Assembly (NCBI GenBank): GCA_019454045.1
Contig: SKCR01047761.1
Span: forward strand, 1 to 64,000
Direction of reading: 5' to 3'
From: Zanthoxylum bungeanum
Taxonomy: Eukaryota; Streptophyta; Magnoliopsida; Sapindales; Rutaceae
DNA length: 64,000 bases
Shown: positions 12,051 through 23,503 of the stretch, one piece after another
How the letters are laid out: the number at the start of each line of letters is the position of its first letter
Numbering within the stretch: position 1 is the stretch's first letter
Translations under genes and position numbers: made by a program
Notes under the pieces: model-generated
What the model saw: only the letters and a program-made list of their open reading frames with translations
Told to the model about the DNA's origin: nothing
Databases searched by the model: none

Positions 12051-13513
12051 GGATGTGGGACCCCCAGGGTCGGATCGATGCCCCGCGCAGCCAAATGGGT
12101 CTAACCCGTGGATAACAAATATGGTGTATTTTAAAATTTTATTGAATACTATATTCCATTACGAGTGTATAGGGAAAACCAGGAATGAATCAAAGTCTGG
12201 GAAAAAATAAATTGAGATAAAAATTGGATCTAGCACACCCAGTATTGGCTTAGCGCGCGTGCGTTCGAGCTATGTGCTTGCATACTTAGCAAGCATGCAA
12301 TAAGCGCAGCAGTGAACTATTCTCATATTTTTTTTTAAATTTTAAAAACCTTCAACACTTTTAAACACACCCAAAATAATTTTAATTTCAAAACCAACAT
12401 CAACACATGTTGTATAACAAACACACACACACACATATATAAATTCTAAATATGTATATGTATTTCTTTTAATCAAAACACTAACCAAAATAGAATAATA
12501 CAATGAAATGATTCATGAACAATTCTACATTACCAAAAAGTGGTCAAGTGATTCTAGAATGGTAGCCATAACTTCAAGCTATTATCTATAGTTCCAAACT
12601 CTAATTTTATGTTTATGTAACGTAAATATTTTAGCCAAATCACAAGCATATCGTGTTTATGCTTTCAAAGCATCCATACTAATTCATTAGCCTAATTTCA
12701 ATATCAAGTTATGTTATCATGTATCTAATACATAATACATCACTATATATTTTACTAATGATAACTCACTAATGAAAATATAGCTTTAGAGAAGATCAAA
12801 CTCACCTAGTAAGCTTGATTTCAAGATCCAATCTTTTTCACCTTGTTGAAATGTTGTAGAGAACTTTCAAAGTTAGCAAGCTTGACTCTAAGATCCAATC
12901 TTGATTCCAATGCTAGCAAGCTTCATTCCAAGATTCAATCTTGATTTCTCATTGCTGAAATGTTGTAGAGAACTTACAAAGCTTCTCTAAATATTTCTTT
13001 TACTTAGGCTAATATTTCTAATTCTTGCTTATTTTAGCATTCTCAAGCTTAATTTCTTAAACTTTTTCTTAATCAAAAACTTACTTAAGCTTGCATTTTA
13101 TAGCAAAACTTATGCAATTTTTAATTAATAAAATTTCTAATCAACTTTTAGGTGGGCTTAATCTAATTTGTCCAATATGTATAATTAGGTGTGACTAATC
13201 ACATTTCTTTACCACTTTGATTTAATCCATTAAAATAAATATAAAATTTAATTAATGGATTAGTTAAATGTCTACCACTTTGATTTAATCCAATTAAATC
13301 AAGCCAAATATATCTATTATTACATATTTTTAATTAACAAAATATCCTCCAATGGAAGAGATATTTATGAAATTACAACAACCCTTGTGTGATTTTAGAT
13401 TAATCCAATTAATCCAATTAGGTCAAAGTAAATAATTAATGTTATCCAATAACACTTAATTATTTTAGTTGATAGTTATAATATCAAATATTATTATTAC
13501 CAAATATTATCGG
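12051..13513. other. Unclassified AT-rich sequence
   Basis: There is no convincing open frame. It contains an (AC)n run near 12420-12436 and a GC-rich start (12045-12110, 'gggcggatgtgggacccccag'). A short set of repeats near 12805-12970 ('aagcttgattccaagatccaatctt' variants, with 'gaaatgttgtagagaact' twice) resembles an old LTR or MITE cluster. I could not match it to any other part of the window. Confidence 0.4.
12805..12980. repeat. Short imperfect tandem repeats
   Basis: The motif 'agcaagcttga(t/c)tc(c/t)aagatccaatctt' appears three times (about 12811, 12877 and 12910), and 'gaaatgttgtagagaact' appears twice (about 12848 and 12956). The units are irregular, about 35-110 bp apart. Confidence 0.6.
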
Positions 13514-13948
13514 CTACCTGTGGGAACACAGCTACCTGGGCGACGCTGTTCTAGGCTCGCGGCCTAGTTGGGAAGTACTAAATAACATGAAGTCGCCACC
13601 CCTGTTGAACCGGGACAAAGATTTTAGGCCGCACTCACCCCTCGCAAGGGAAGGCCTCAAACCGTTGGGTTCGGAATGGTCCCTTACTTATGTCACTTTA
13701 ATGAAAGGATTTATGTGATAATTTAATCAAGCTTAAGTAACACTTATTTCCAAGAGTATCATGCTTCTAAATTCTCATATGCGAAATAAAACTTATGCAC
13801 AACATTTCACATATATCTCACATCTAAAATTGCATGCTTAAAAATATATCAAAGTAGCAACGAACATACAACTTCATTTGCATATTACATTCAAGAAAAC
13901 ACAAGCACACATATTAACCATACAAGCACACATATGGGCACTTTTCCA

Positions 13949-14045
13949 AGTGGTACGTGGAATTGTATCCCAAGTACAGACCGCACTACCGTCCATTAGG
14001 AATCGGCTACGGAATTTACGTCTGGGTTTCCATCCGATATACCGC
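13949..14045 (-). repeat. Conserved LTR block, copy 1
   Basis: The segment runs from 'aagtggtacgtgg' to 'gggtttccatccgatata' and is nearly the same as 15275-15372. A single copy is in each Tat-G LTR in the opposite orientation (about 34545-34650 and 42060-42165). It is far better conserved than the LTR sequence around it. Confidence 0.8.
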
Positions 14046-14177
14046 AAGAAATAATACTCAAATGTTATCATGACATAAGCAGGAATTGTAATACATTAAA
14101 CACGTTCATATTCATACATGTGGGGATAGCTACTAGGAAAACTATGCGTTAAATCTAATGGAGATGACTCAATTCAG

Positions 14178-14662
14178 TGGGTGCACGTTCGCGTAGCGTT
14201 CGAGAACGCGTGTGAATGGTAAACAGAAGGTTCACATTCGTGTAGCGTCCGAGAACGCGTTCGAACGGGACCAGACCTGATGCATTATGAAACTAAGACA
14301 GTGTGTGTACGTTCGCGTAGCGTTCGTGAACGCGTGCGAACGGTAAACAGAAGGTTCGCGTTCGTGTAAGTCCGAGAATGCGTTCGAACGGAACCAGACC
14401 TGATGCATTAAAAAAACTAAGATAGTGTGTGTACGTTCGCGTAGCATTCGTGAACACGTGCGAACGGTAAACAGAAGGTTCGCGTTCATGTAGCGTCCGA
14501 GAATGTGTTCGAACGGAACCAGACCTGATGCATTATGAAACCAAGACAGTGTGTGTATGTTCGCGTAGCGTTCGTGAAGACGCGTGCGAACGGTAAACAG
14601 AAGGTTCACGTTCGTGTAGCGTCCGAGAACGCGTTCGAACGGAACCAGACCTGATGCATTAT
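14178..14662. repeat. Tandem array inside the Tat-E LTR, unit about 125 bp
   Basis: The word AACAGAAGGTTC occurs at 14221, 14345, 14470 and 14596 (spacings 124, 125 and 126). Each unit contains several GTTCG(C/T)GTAGCG and GAACGCG half-sites in alternating orientation, so each is itself rich in small inverted repeats. Four units are present. Related sequence with fewer units occurs in the Tat-G LTRs near 35450-35600 and 42960-43105. Confidence 0.85.
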
Positions 14663-14739
14663 GAGCACAAAGAATAAATGACAACGTCAAATTCAATATG
14701 TCCGATCAAATGTATCTCGCATTCGACTGAACATACATC

Positions 14740-15185
14740 AAACGGCGCGGCAAAGCATCGTGGTAAGGGGCTTTAACCCCTCCCCATAGGGGATTTCACA
14801 TCACACTTACTAAGCCCATGCGCTCGACTGAATCATGCATACAAAGAATTAAAAGCAATAATATTAAACATAGTGTGCCCGATTAGAACGTATCTTGTAT
14901 CCAACCGAACACACATGAACGGTGCGGCAAAGCATCGTGGTAAAGGGCTTTAGCCCCTCCCCATAGGGGATCTCACATCACACTTACTAAGCCCATGCGC
15001 TCGATTGAATCATGCATACGAAAATAAGACACATCATATCAAACTAAGTATGCTCGATTGAACGTATCTCGCATTCAACCGAACACACATCAATCGTGCG
15101 GCAGAGCATCGTGGTGAAGGATTTTAACCCCTCCAATTAGGGGACCTTTCATCGCACTTACTAAGCCCATGCACTCGATCGTATC
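14740..15185. repeat. Tandem array inside the Tat-E LTR, unit about 175 bp
   Basis: GCGGCA(A/G)AGCATCG occurs at 14747, 14924 and 15098 (spacings 177 and 174). Each is followed by 'ttaacccctcc', 'cacttactaagcccatgc' and a 'tcgattgaatcatgcata'-like end. The same unit in opposite orientation forms an array of about 180-bp units in Tat-G LTRs (34745-35365). Confidence 0.85.
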
Positions 15186-15274
15186 ATACGGGAATAAGCA
15201 ACATACGGAATTTAAATGACGAGAAATAATAAACCAAAGCAACACAAAACAAGAGAATGTGCCGTTTACTCAAG

Positions 15275-15372
15275 TGGTACGTGGAGTTGTGTCCCAAGTA
15301 CAGATCGCACTACCGTCCATTCGGATTCGGCTACGGAATTTACGTCTGGGTTTCCATCCTATATACCACAAG
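15275..15372 (-). repeat. Conserved LTR block, copy 2
   Basis: This is the second copy of the block at 13949-14045, with 'ccgtccattcggattcggc' and 'gggtttccatcctatatac'. The two copies bracket the tandem arrays, so a larger segment of the LTR seems to have been duplicated or rearranged. Confidence 0.8.
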
Positions 15373-16059
15373 AGACGACACTCTTTTCATTCATCCAATA
15401 CCCACAACACACATCATACACACAACAAATGCCACAAATACAGAAAATATAATCAAAATAAATGACCAGAATTAAATAAGAATAAGTGTGAAAGATACCC
15501 TCAGGTCTAACCTTTTAAGCTGTCTCTCGGACTCGCGTTTCACGAAGATCGGAAGGGGGTAAAGCTCCGCAACTTTTCTGGTTCACTGGTTTGCCTCTTC
15601 CTTCCTTCGCTGTTCGGCCGCTCAAGCTACTGTTCCGCCTCCGTTTTGCTGCTGCTTCCTTGTGGTTTTGCTGCCGTTTCCTCTGTGTCCTCTGTTTACT
15701 ATTTGTGGACTGTTTTGATGTTCTTGATGGACTGTTCTGTGTGTTCTTTTTGGTGTGGTTTTTTGTGTGGTTATTTCAAGGATTGTAAGTGTCTTTTATG
15801 TTATGACTGTTTTAAGAGATTTTAGGGACTGTTTTGGGAGTGATTTAGGCTGCTGTGTTTTGTGTGATTTTCGGTGATGTGTGGAGGTTTAAAGGGGGTG
15901 ATTTTTGGTGGTGATTAGGGGTTGTTTTGGTGCTTGTAGTTTCAGTGATGTGTAGGGGAAGGATGAAGGAGTGATTTTTGTGATGTCTAATATTTCTTGT
16001 ATGAATTGTATGTCTGAGCTAGAGAGATTCGAGAGAGGGGGTGGCTAGGCTAGGGGTTG

Positions 16060-16069
16060 TTTATATATA
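16060..16069 (-). promoter_or_regulatory. Candidate TATA box of the Tat-E LTR
   Basis: On the minus strand the sequence reads TATATATAAA within the LTR, about 610 bp from the LTR start, followed by a C-rich stretch. Placement in U3 fits an LTR promoter. No transcript evidence can be read from sequence. Confidence 0.45.
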
Positions 16070-16681
16070 GAAGGGCTAGGGCTTCACCTTGTCTCACAAG
16101 GAAGGGATTTTTGTTTCCAATTAGGAGAGATGGGAAAGGTATATACAAGATTGAGGGGGGACAAAATATTTTAAATTAGGAAGTCACTAATCTAAATTGG
16201 TGGATATCTTATTGAATTAGGAAGTCAACTATTTTAAATTGGTAGATGTCTTATTAGAGTAGAGGTCAAATATTTGATTAGCTTTGATTAGGTATGATTA
16301 TATTTTGGGTTTTATTAATTGGTAAATGATTTAAATATTTTATTTAATATTTAATGTCTAATTTAATTAATTGGGATGTGTTTTATGGGCTTTGGGGGCT
16401 AAATGGGCTGGGGTGCGAGGCGAGCAGCAAAACCAGAACACCGACTCCGTTCGAACGCCAATTAGAATGTGGCACGAACGTCCGCAATCTGCATGAGGTT
16501 CGAACGAAGTAACGAACGCAGCACCAACGAAGACAGTGAACTTGTGGAATGAACTTGATGACATACTTATTCCGAATTTCCCCTTCCGACCTCCGTTTCC
16601 CGCAATATCCTTAGCTAAAAAGGTAGTGCCTCCAATTGAGACTCATCATCGGTTTTCACATGCGAAAATGCAATGCCTACA

Positions 16682-16703
16682 GTCGCCCCCACTTTGATGG
16701 GAC
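16682..16703 (-). other. Tat-E polypurine tract
   Basis: The minus strand reads ATCAAAGTGGGGGCGAC directly before the 3' LTR start TGTAGG. The same AAAGTGGGGGCGAC occurs in Tat-G at 40277-40290. Confidence 0.85.
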
Positions 16704-16834
16704 TTGTGCAGTGGGTGACTTTGAACAATCCTATCAAAGTTATACAATGCATTTTTATTTACCTGGCTCGGCTACCGCCTCGATTGAGTTGGTACTGCAC
16801 GCAGCGGACCTCGATCCTGGGATGCGTCCCAATA

Positions 16835-17268
16835 ATTGCAACTGACAACGGGGGCACCTTGACCCTGGGCACCTTGACCAACACCGCTGACTATAGGGAC
16901 CTCGCCCTAGAACTGATGATGTAGTGGGCACCTCGACCCTGGGCACCTCGACCCGGAACTACAACTGACAACTGGGGCACCTCGACCCTGGGCACCTCGA
17001 CCCAACACCGCTGACTATAGGGACCTCGCCCTCGAACTGATGATGTAGTGGGCACCCCTCGACCCTGGGCACCTCGACCCGGAACTACACACTTACAACG
17101 GGGGCACCTCGACCCTGGGCACCTCGACCCAACACCGCTGACTATAGGGACCTCGTCCTCGAACTGATGATGTAGTGGGCAACCTCGACCCGAACGAACA
17201 ACTGACAACGGGGGCACCTCGACCCAACACCACTGACTATAGGGACCTCGCCCTCGAACTGATGATGT
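16835..17268. repeat. Minisatellite in the Tat-E 3' untranslated region, unit about 125 bp
   Basis: The word CTATAGGGACCTCG starts at 16891, 17015, 17142 and 17237 (spacings 124, 127 and 95), giving three full units and a shortened one. Within each unit GGCACCTCGACC is itself repeated two to three times. It lies between the integrase stop (17535) and the PPT. Long apparent reading frames across it on the minus strand are by-products of the repeat. Tandem arrays at this position are known for Tat elements. Confidence 0.88.
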
Positions 17269-17534
17269 GTCTCCATACCTGGAGATGACATAAATGGGGC
17301 CTCGCCCCCAAGCCGATATGGCCTCGCCCCTTGGGACTCATCCCAAAAACTGAAATTGCGTTGACGTTGTTTTGGCTCATTCCTGCCGCTTTCTTCTTTC
17401 TTTGAACCTGCGAACACAAAACGAAACAAACACAAAGAGAATGCAATGTGTACGTGTATGCATGAATGATTTTCCTATTCCGTTGGGTTAGATCTTCTGC
17501 CGATTCTCGTGGTGACTGCTTAGTCTTCTCTCCC

Positions 17535-18684
17535 TCAGGCAAAGTATTGCTTCAATCTGTCTACGTTGATCGGCTCGGTGAACTCGTTTCCTTCCAAGTC
17601 TGACAGCTTTACTGCTCCATTTCCCATTACCTTCTACATTATGTAAGGTCCTTCCCAGTTAGGTCTGATTTTTCCTCTCGGATCTGTAGTCGACGGCCTC
17701 GACTGCTTAAGTTCCAAATCACCCTTTCTGATCTTGGTGGGGCGTACTTTCTTGTTGAATGCCCGAGCTAGTCTCTTCTGATACAACTGCATGTGATACA
17801 AAGACTTCGTTCTCTTCTCATCCAATAGTGCTAACTGCTCAAACCTCTGTGCGGCCCATTCCTGTTCCGGTAACTCTGCCTCTGCTAATACCCTCATAGA
17901 CTGTATTTCCACTTCTACTGGCAATACTGCTTCCATTCCATAGACCAAAGAGTAAGGTGTGGCCCCTGTTTCTGTTCTTACTGATGTCATGTACCCCCAC
18001 AAAGCATACGGTAATTTCTCGGCCCAATCTCTACAATTTTCTGTCATCTTGGCTAAAATTGTCTTTATAGTCTTGTTGGCTGCCTCAACTGCCCCATTTA
18101 CCTGCGGCTTGTACGGTGATGACTTGTGGTGGCCTATCCCATACTTCTGTAACATTGCCTTCGTCTCTCCTTGAAACTGGACCCCGTTGTCTGTCACTAC
18201 ATGATGCGGCATACCATACCGACAAATGAGGTTCCGAGCTATAAACTTTTCCATTTGTTTTGCTGTAACATTACGGAATGATTCGGCTTCCACCCACTTC
18301 GAGAAGTAATCTACTGCCACTACTATGAAGCGATGCCCATTTGATGTATTTGGTCGAATTCCCCAATCATATCAATCAATCATCCCCCATGCTGAAAAGG
18401 CCATGGCTCTGACAACCCTTGCAATTCTGTGTGTGGTAAGTGATTCAAATTACCATGTGCTTGACAGTCATGACATGCTTTACCATCTTCGCGCAGTCTG
18501 CTTCCATGGTTGACCAATAAAAACCTTGTCTCACTATCTTGCGGGACAGATTCAACCCATTCATGTGCGGACCACATACCCCGGCGTGTATTTCTTCCAT
18601 TACATGCTGAGCTTCTTCCTTTCCCAAACACTTCAACTGAATACCGTTTGCCTGCCTCTTGTACAGTTCCCCTTTCAAAGTCAC
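17535..18684 (-). pseudogene. Tat-E integrase (lightly broken)
   Basis: The zinc-binding part is at 18684-18445, with HAGVCGPHMNG and RQGFYWSTM, followed by a frameshift into KACHDCQAHG. The catalytic core is at 18320-17634, with Asp in MAVDYFSKWVEAE (residue 4), Asp in VVTDNGVQF (44) and Glu in VNGAVEAANK (79), the DDE triad. A C-terminal part with DLELKQSRPS and RPNWEGPYIM follows; one TAA interrupts before the final KLSDLEGNEF and INVDRLKQYFA, which ends at the stop at 17535. Integrase inserts the cDNA into chromosomes. The core is uninterrupted over 228 residues, but a shift and one stop prevent full translation. This is the last domain of pol. Confidence 0.9.
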
Positions 18685-18835
18685 ATACTGGGAAGCTAAC
18701 TTCTGAATGGCTATTCTGTCTTTTCTGCCCGCCCCCTCCGGGAATTCACCATGTTCCAGATACCTCTGAATGTCATAATACCAAGGTTTACCGTCGTCAA
18801 CTCAACTTCCAGAATTCTTTCTGTCTCATAACAGT

Positions 18836-19330
18836 TTACTTACTTGCTGTTGTCAGTATCAACGGTTTCATCACTAACTTTTCTGGATTTTCCCAAGTCG
18901 CTGCTAGTGTAGCCAATGCATCTGCCATCTGATTCTCTTCTCTCGGTAAGTGTTGAAACTTACACTCGGGGATAACCTGTGCCAATTTTCTGAGGTGAAA
19001 AAGATAAGGCTTCAACCGTTCCTCTTTCAATTCCCATTCTCCTCGCATTTGCTGGACTACCAACATAGAATCTCCGTAGATTTCCACACTCCCGGCCTTC
19101 AAGGCTATCAATGCTGTCAAACCAAAAGCACATGCTTCATACTCGGCCATGTTGTTAGTCACTCTGAATGTCAACCTCTTGGCCAAAGGCAAAGTCTCTC
19201 CCTCAGGGGTCACTATCACGATCTCGATTCCGGCTCCCTTGTAATTCACTGCCCCGTCAAAATACATCTTCTATCTCTGAACTGTTATTGCTTGGATCTC
19301 TTCGTCTGGAAACTCAAACTTATACTGATC
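18836..19330 (-). pseudogene. Tat-E second RNase H (archaeal type)
   Basis: The open part 19267-18836 starts MYFDGAVNYKGAGIEIVIV. Counting from that Met, the D-E-D-D catalytic set is present: Asp4 (YFDGA), Glu42 (AEYEA), Asp66 (YGDSM) and Asp116 (MADALA). Upstream, FEFPDEEIQAI leads in, with a TAG stop (near 19270) where a Trp would be expected. A separate RNase H domain located after the RT's own RNase H and before integrase is the hallmark of Tat-lineage elements. It degrades RNA in RNA-DNA hybrids. All catalytic residues are kept. Confidence 0.88.
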
Positions 19331-20713
19331 CCCCTCAACCCCTCCAACAGGTTGCAATGCCAGAAACTCTGCTACTGCTCGCCCCTTGATCACTTGGAGG
19401 TGAGATACTCAATGTCAAACTCTGTCAACAATACCAACCATCAGCCCAACTTTCCCACTAGTGAAGGCACTGAATGAAGATATTTCAGAGGATTCTCCTT
19501 TGCCACCACCTGAATCTTGTAGGACTGGAAATAATGCCGCAACTTTCTGGAAGCCCATACCACTGCAAGACATATCTTCTCAACCTCCTGATATCGAGCT
19601 TCATACGGGAGCATCTTCTTACTCAGATAATAAACTGCATGTTCTACCCCTGTCTCATCTGCCTGCACCATCATACCCCCCAATGCTTCTGATTTTATAG
19701 CCAAATACAATATCAAAGGTCTACCCGGCCTCGGAGGTTTCAATACAGGTGGCTTCACCAAGTACTCTCTGATTCTGTCGAAGGCGGTCTGACACTGTTC
19801 ATTCCATCTCACTGGCTGATCTTTTCTCAACAGCTTGAAGATAGGCTCACATACCGATGTCAACTTGGCAATAAACCGACTGATGTACTGAATCTTCCCC
19901 AAGAATGCTCTAACTTCCTTTTCTGTCTTCGGTGCAGGCATTTCTGTGATTGCCTTGATCTTTTCGGAGTCCACCTCTATTCCACCCATTCCCACTGTAT
20001 GACCAAGCAATTTCCCTGATGTCACCCCAAACACACATTTCTTGGGGTTAAGCCGCAGGTTATATCTGTCAACTCTCTGAAGGAACCTTTCCAATGCCCC
20101 AATATGCCCAACTCTTGTCTCTGATTTCACCATCATGTCATCCACATACACCTCAATCTCTTTGTGCATCAAGTCATGGAAAAGTGTAGTGGCCATCCGC
20201 TGATAAGTAGCTCTTGCGTTCTTAAGCCCAAATGGCATTACCTTGTAACAATAGGTGCCCCACTCGGTAACAAATGTTGTCTTATGTTTATCTTCCTCAG
20301 CCATGAGAACCTGATTGTAACCTGAAAACCCATCTGCAAACGAATACATAGCGGATAAAGCCACGCTATCAACCAGAACATCTATATGCGGCAAAGGGAA
20401 ATCATCTTCGGACAAGCTTTATTGAGATCTCTGTAGTCTACACACATTCTGACCTTCCCATCTTTCTTCGGTACCGGTACGATTTGTTAGCCAACCATTC
20501 AGGATACTTTACTACTTCCAGGAACCCCACATCTATCTGTTTCTTAACTTCCTCTCTGACTTTCTCAGCCCATTCTGGTCTCATCCGTCTGAGTTTCTGT
20601 TTTACTGGCCTCATATTCGGATAAGTTGGTATTGTGTGCTGGGCAATGTTTCTGTCTACCCCAGGCATGTCCTCATAGGACCAAGCAAATACTTTGGCAT
20701 ATCTGACCAACAC
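19331..20713 (-). pseudogene. Tat-E reverse transcriptase and first RNase H
   Basis: The N-terminal part is 20713-20438, with YEDMPGVDRNIAQH, RRMRPEWAEKVREEV and FLEVVKYPEWLAN. Frameshifts around 20415-20480 break the VPKKDGK-type motif. From 20415 a 324-residue open stretch contains YSFADGFSGYNQV (24-36), PFGLKNARATYQRM (61-74), the catalytic YVDDMMVKS (90-98; near 20148-20122), NPKKCVFGV, GHTVGMGGIEV and the RNase H part EARYQEVEKICLAVVWASRK. The first RNase H is partly eroded, with changes such as LAIKSEALGGMMVQ. This is a Ty3/gypsy polymerase domain; the palm motif is intact but translation would fail at the shifts. Confidence 0.92.
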
Positions 20714-20718
20714 TTCTT

Positions 20719-21949
20719 CTAGTTTCTCCTCTCTTCGGAGGTTACTTCACTTGCAATCAAAATTTCTTTGGGGTTCTCAAGTGTACCCAAGTTAAATGCC
20801 ATAGTTCTGGCTGAACTGATGTCAAATATGCTTGATTCATGCAGAGTAAACGGAAATGACTCAGGCAAGTAAGCAAAAGAAATGTCTTTATTATTGGATA
20901 ATGTGGAAGTACATTCAAACAAATCAGGAAGGTAAATGTCTTCATCATCTATAGACACTTATTCTTTTGCAATTAGGTCTTCCTCAGGCTTCTCATCCTC
21001 TTCCAGAGTCAGGCTCTCTAACTTCATCAATTCTTCTTCCCAAATCTCTGCTTCCACAGCTTTTCCAGTCAGTGGCTTCTCACCCAACAAATCCTGGAAG
21101 ATCTCAAACCCAGGTACCACAATCCCATTAACTTCCACAGGTTCAGGCTTCCTTGATATCCTGAAGCTTTCACAAAGCACTCCATCAGTCTCAGGCCCTT
21201 TTTCTTGACCTTTGGCTTTTTCTTCGTCAGATTTGTACCCCAACCCTTCCGAGTAGTCTGTCCTCTGAAATCCGGCAATTTTGAATCTTTTCCCAGCTCA
21301 AACTTCATCTTCTCCATAATCCTAGCCACCCTAGGATCCACCCATTCCTCGAAAGTAGCTGACACCTGAAACCTCGTGAAAGGTTGTATCTCCAAGGTAG
21401 CCACGGCATTATCTAACTCAGCCCGGATGGTAACACTTCTCCCTCATACGGGAATTTGATCATCTGATGCAAAGTGGAAGGCACACCCCCAAGTTTGTGA
21501 AACCAAGGCCTTCCCAACAATAAGGCAAAAGTGGCTGGGATGTCCAGCACTGTGAATTCAACCTCATCTTCAATCGGCCCTACCTGAACATAGCCGCAAA
21601 GGTACCCTCAACTCCCCTTTTACTGTCATCATAAGCTTAATAGTGATACTGGAGGGGTCCAAGTCTGTTGCTTTCATGCCCAATCTTGCCAGAATTTTCA
21701 AAGGGCACACATTGATGGATGAACCGTCATCCACCATCACACATGAAGTTTTATTGCCCCTCACCTCGGCCCTGATAAATAGAGGTCTGTTATGATTCTT
21801 CCCTCCATCGGGAGTTCATCCTCAGAAAAGGATATCTGCAAAGCTTCTTTCTGAACCGAACCCAACAAACATTGCGGGGTGGCATCCTCCGGTACCACAA
21901 TCTTACTCAAGGCCTCAACCATAGCCTGCCTATGCTCCGAGATGCACAT
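20719..21949 (-). pseudogene. Tat-E protease and protease-RT linker
   Basis: Protease remains start near 21949 (EALQISFSEDELP), and 21764-21570 includes VMVDDGSSINVCPLKILARL, the plant gypsy retropepsin site (D-D/S-G-S-S). In a neighbouring frame near 21520 LLLGRPWFHKLGG can be read, the C-terminal flap region. The linker 21404-20719 is acidic and lysine-rich with no recognised domain. At least three frame changes occur across this region. The protease would cut the Gag-Pol polyprotein. Confidence 0.82.
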
Positions 21950-22129
21950 AACAGTTCCCAGATACTCACTTGTGCTCTAGTCTTCCTCAATTGCCTCAGC
22001 ACTACATCCCCTTCAGTATTTTCTGCAGTCTCAACCACTTCTCCACCATCTGTCAAAGCTTCCTTACCCTTTTCCGCCATATCATTGTAAAAACGACCGC
22101 TATGTGTCATTCCCCTTACTTTCTCCTCA

Positions 22130-23503
22130 TCACACTGCTAGAGAAATCAAGCCAAAAGTTTTTCTCTGCTCAAACTCATCCTCACTAGTACTATCCCAGA
22201 TTCCCAGGCAAAAGGCTTGAGGGTGAAAGGATTTCAGGACAAGGTCTTCTGGGAGGCCAGAATTGATCATGTAGGCTGGTGGTGGTACGACACGGTAGTT
22301 GGGTAAGGGGTTTCTGTGTGTGTCAGGCTGTTCTGTTTCTGGGTTGGGTATTTTTTTGGAGTCTATCAGGTCTTGGATTTCATGGCGAAGTCGGGCGCAG
22401 TTGTCGGTGTCATGGCCCTTTTGTTGGTGGAAGTGGCAGTAAAGGCTTAGGTTATAATGTGATGGTAGGGGATTGGGTAATGGTTTGGTATCCAAGGGTT
22501 TTAAGAGCCCTTGCCTCTTCAATTTCTCCAGCACCTTAGACAGGGGCCTTCCCAAGTTGGAAAACTGCCTATTCCGGATAGCGGCAATTTCAGCAGAAAC
22601 GGGCTTTGTTCCCGATGTTCCCCCAATGGGCCTCCTGTTCAGACCATAGAATTTTCTATTCTCGGCCTCTTCTTCCTCAATATCCATGACAGTTTCCCTC
22701 AACTGCCGAAAGTCTGCAATCATGGAGGTCATCCTCCTCAACTTGCCGTAAATGGAGGGCTTGGTGCCCTTGATAATCATCTTGATCTGATCCTTCTCCG
22801 AAGGCCTAGTCTGCATTTTCAATAACTGACCCCTCCACTGGTCCACATACTCCTTAAAACTCTCCTCCACTTTCTGCTTAACATTCTCCAGATCACGGAG
22901 TGACAGATCGATCTCCAAGTCAGTGACATATTGCTTCAGGAAAGCATCGGCCAACTCCCTCCAATCTTCCTTTACTTTCTTCTCCAAACTGTGGTACCAT
23001 ACCACGAGAGCTCCTTCAAGCGACATTCCAAACATTTTCTGTACCTGGCGCTGAGATAAGCCAACTGAACTCATGACTGATACAAACTGTCGGAGATGCA
23101 CCCTCGGATCCCCATTCCCGTTGAACTTAGCCATATCCGGCATTTTGAATTGTGCCGGCAACTGTTCCTCAAAAGTCAATGTGTAATCCAGCAATCCATT
23201 CACATCCTCATCTTACCCCATCTTGCGGGTAACCGACTCAACCTGATCCCGAAGTTTCTGTAACTCTGCCTGAGACCCAGATACTCTGCCCGCTACATAC
23301 TCTGCCATATGATCAAAAGTGGGGGTATCATCCCCCAATCTGTTCGGAGGTTCCTCTTGCCTTGCATCCCCAGAACTACCCCCAGCACAAGACCCGGCTA
23401 TACCAGCCACAGCAGTAGTCAAAGCCTGCAACTGTTCAGTGACTTTGGCGAGACTGTTCTCTAACTGATCCATACGGGACACCTCATTAACGGATTCACT
23501 CAT
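22130..23503 (-). pseudogene. Tat-E gag, one in-frame stop
   Basis: The ATG at 23503 begins MSESVNEVSRMDQLENSL; a coiled-coil-like N-terminus (about 96 residues) is followed by one TAA near 23210, and the same frame continues to 22130. The capsid region contains MAKFNGNGDPRVHLRQF, KMFGMSLEGALVVWYHSLEK and KMIIKGTKPSIYGKLRRM. A knuckle-like motif CHFHQQKGHDTDNCARLRHE lies near 22430. Apart from the one stop it is a full-length Gag of about 450 residues and is the closest relative in the window to the Tat-G gag. A downstream frameshift near 22130 separates it from protease. Confidence 0.92.

Larger units (their letters stand above)
13519..16681 (-). repeat. Tat-E 3' LTR (about 3.16 kb)
   Basis: It begins TGTGGGAACACAGC (element-strand end) and finishes CAATGCCTACA at 16681 beside the PPT. 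Bases 13519-13847 recur at 24662-24987. On the element strand it starts TGTAGGCATTGCATTTTCGC, so it is the same superfamily of LTR as in Tat-G. It holds two tandem arrays (14178-14662, 14740-15185) and two copies of a conserved block of about 100 bp (13949-14045, 15275-15372). Confidence 0.9.

Noticed and set aside
14232..14696. 154-codon open frame on the minus strand within the LTR
   Set aside because: It coincides with the 125-bp LTR array and repeats with it; no known domain.
16755..17435. Arg/Cys/Gly-rich open frames on the minus strand across the 125-bp minisatellite
   Set aside because: Several overlapping frames are open because the repeat unit has few stops; no start context, and the region lies after the integrase stop.
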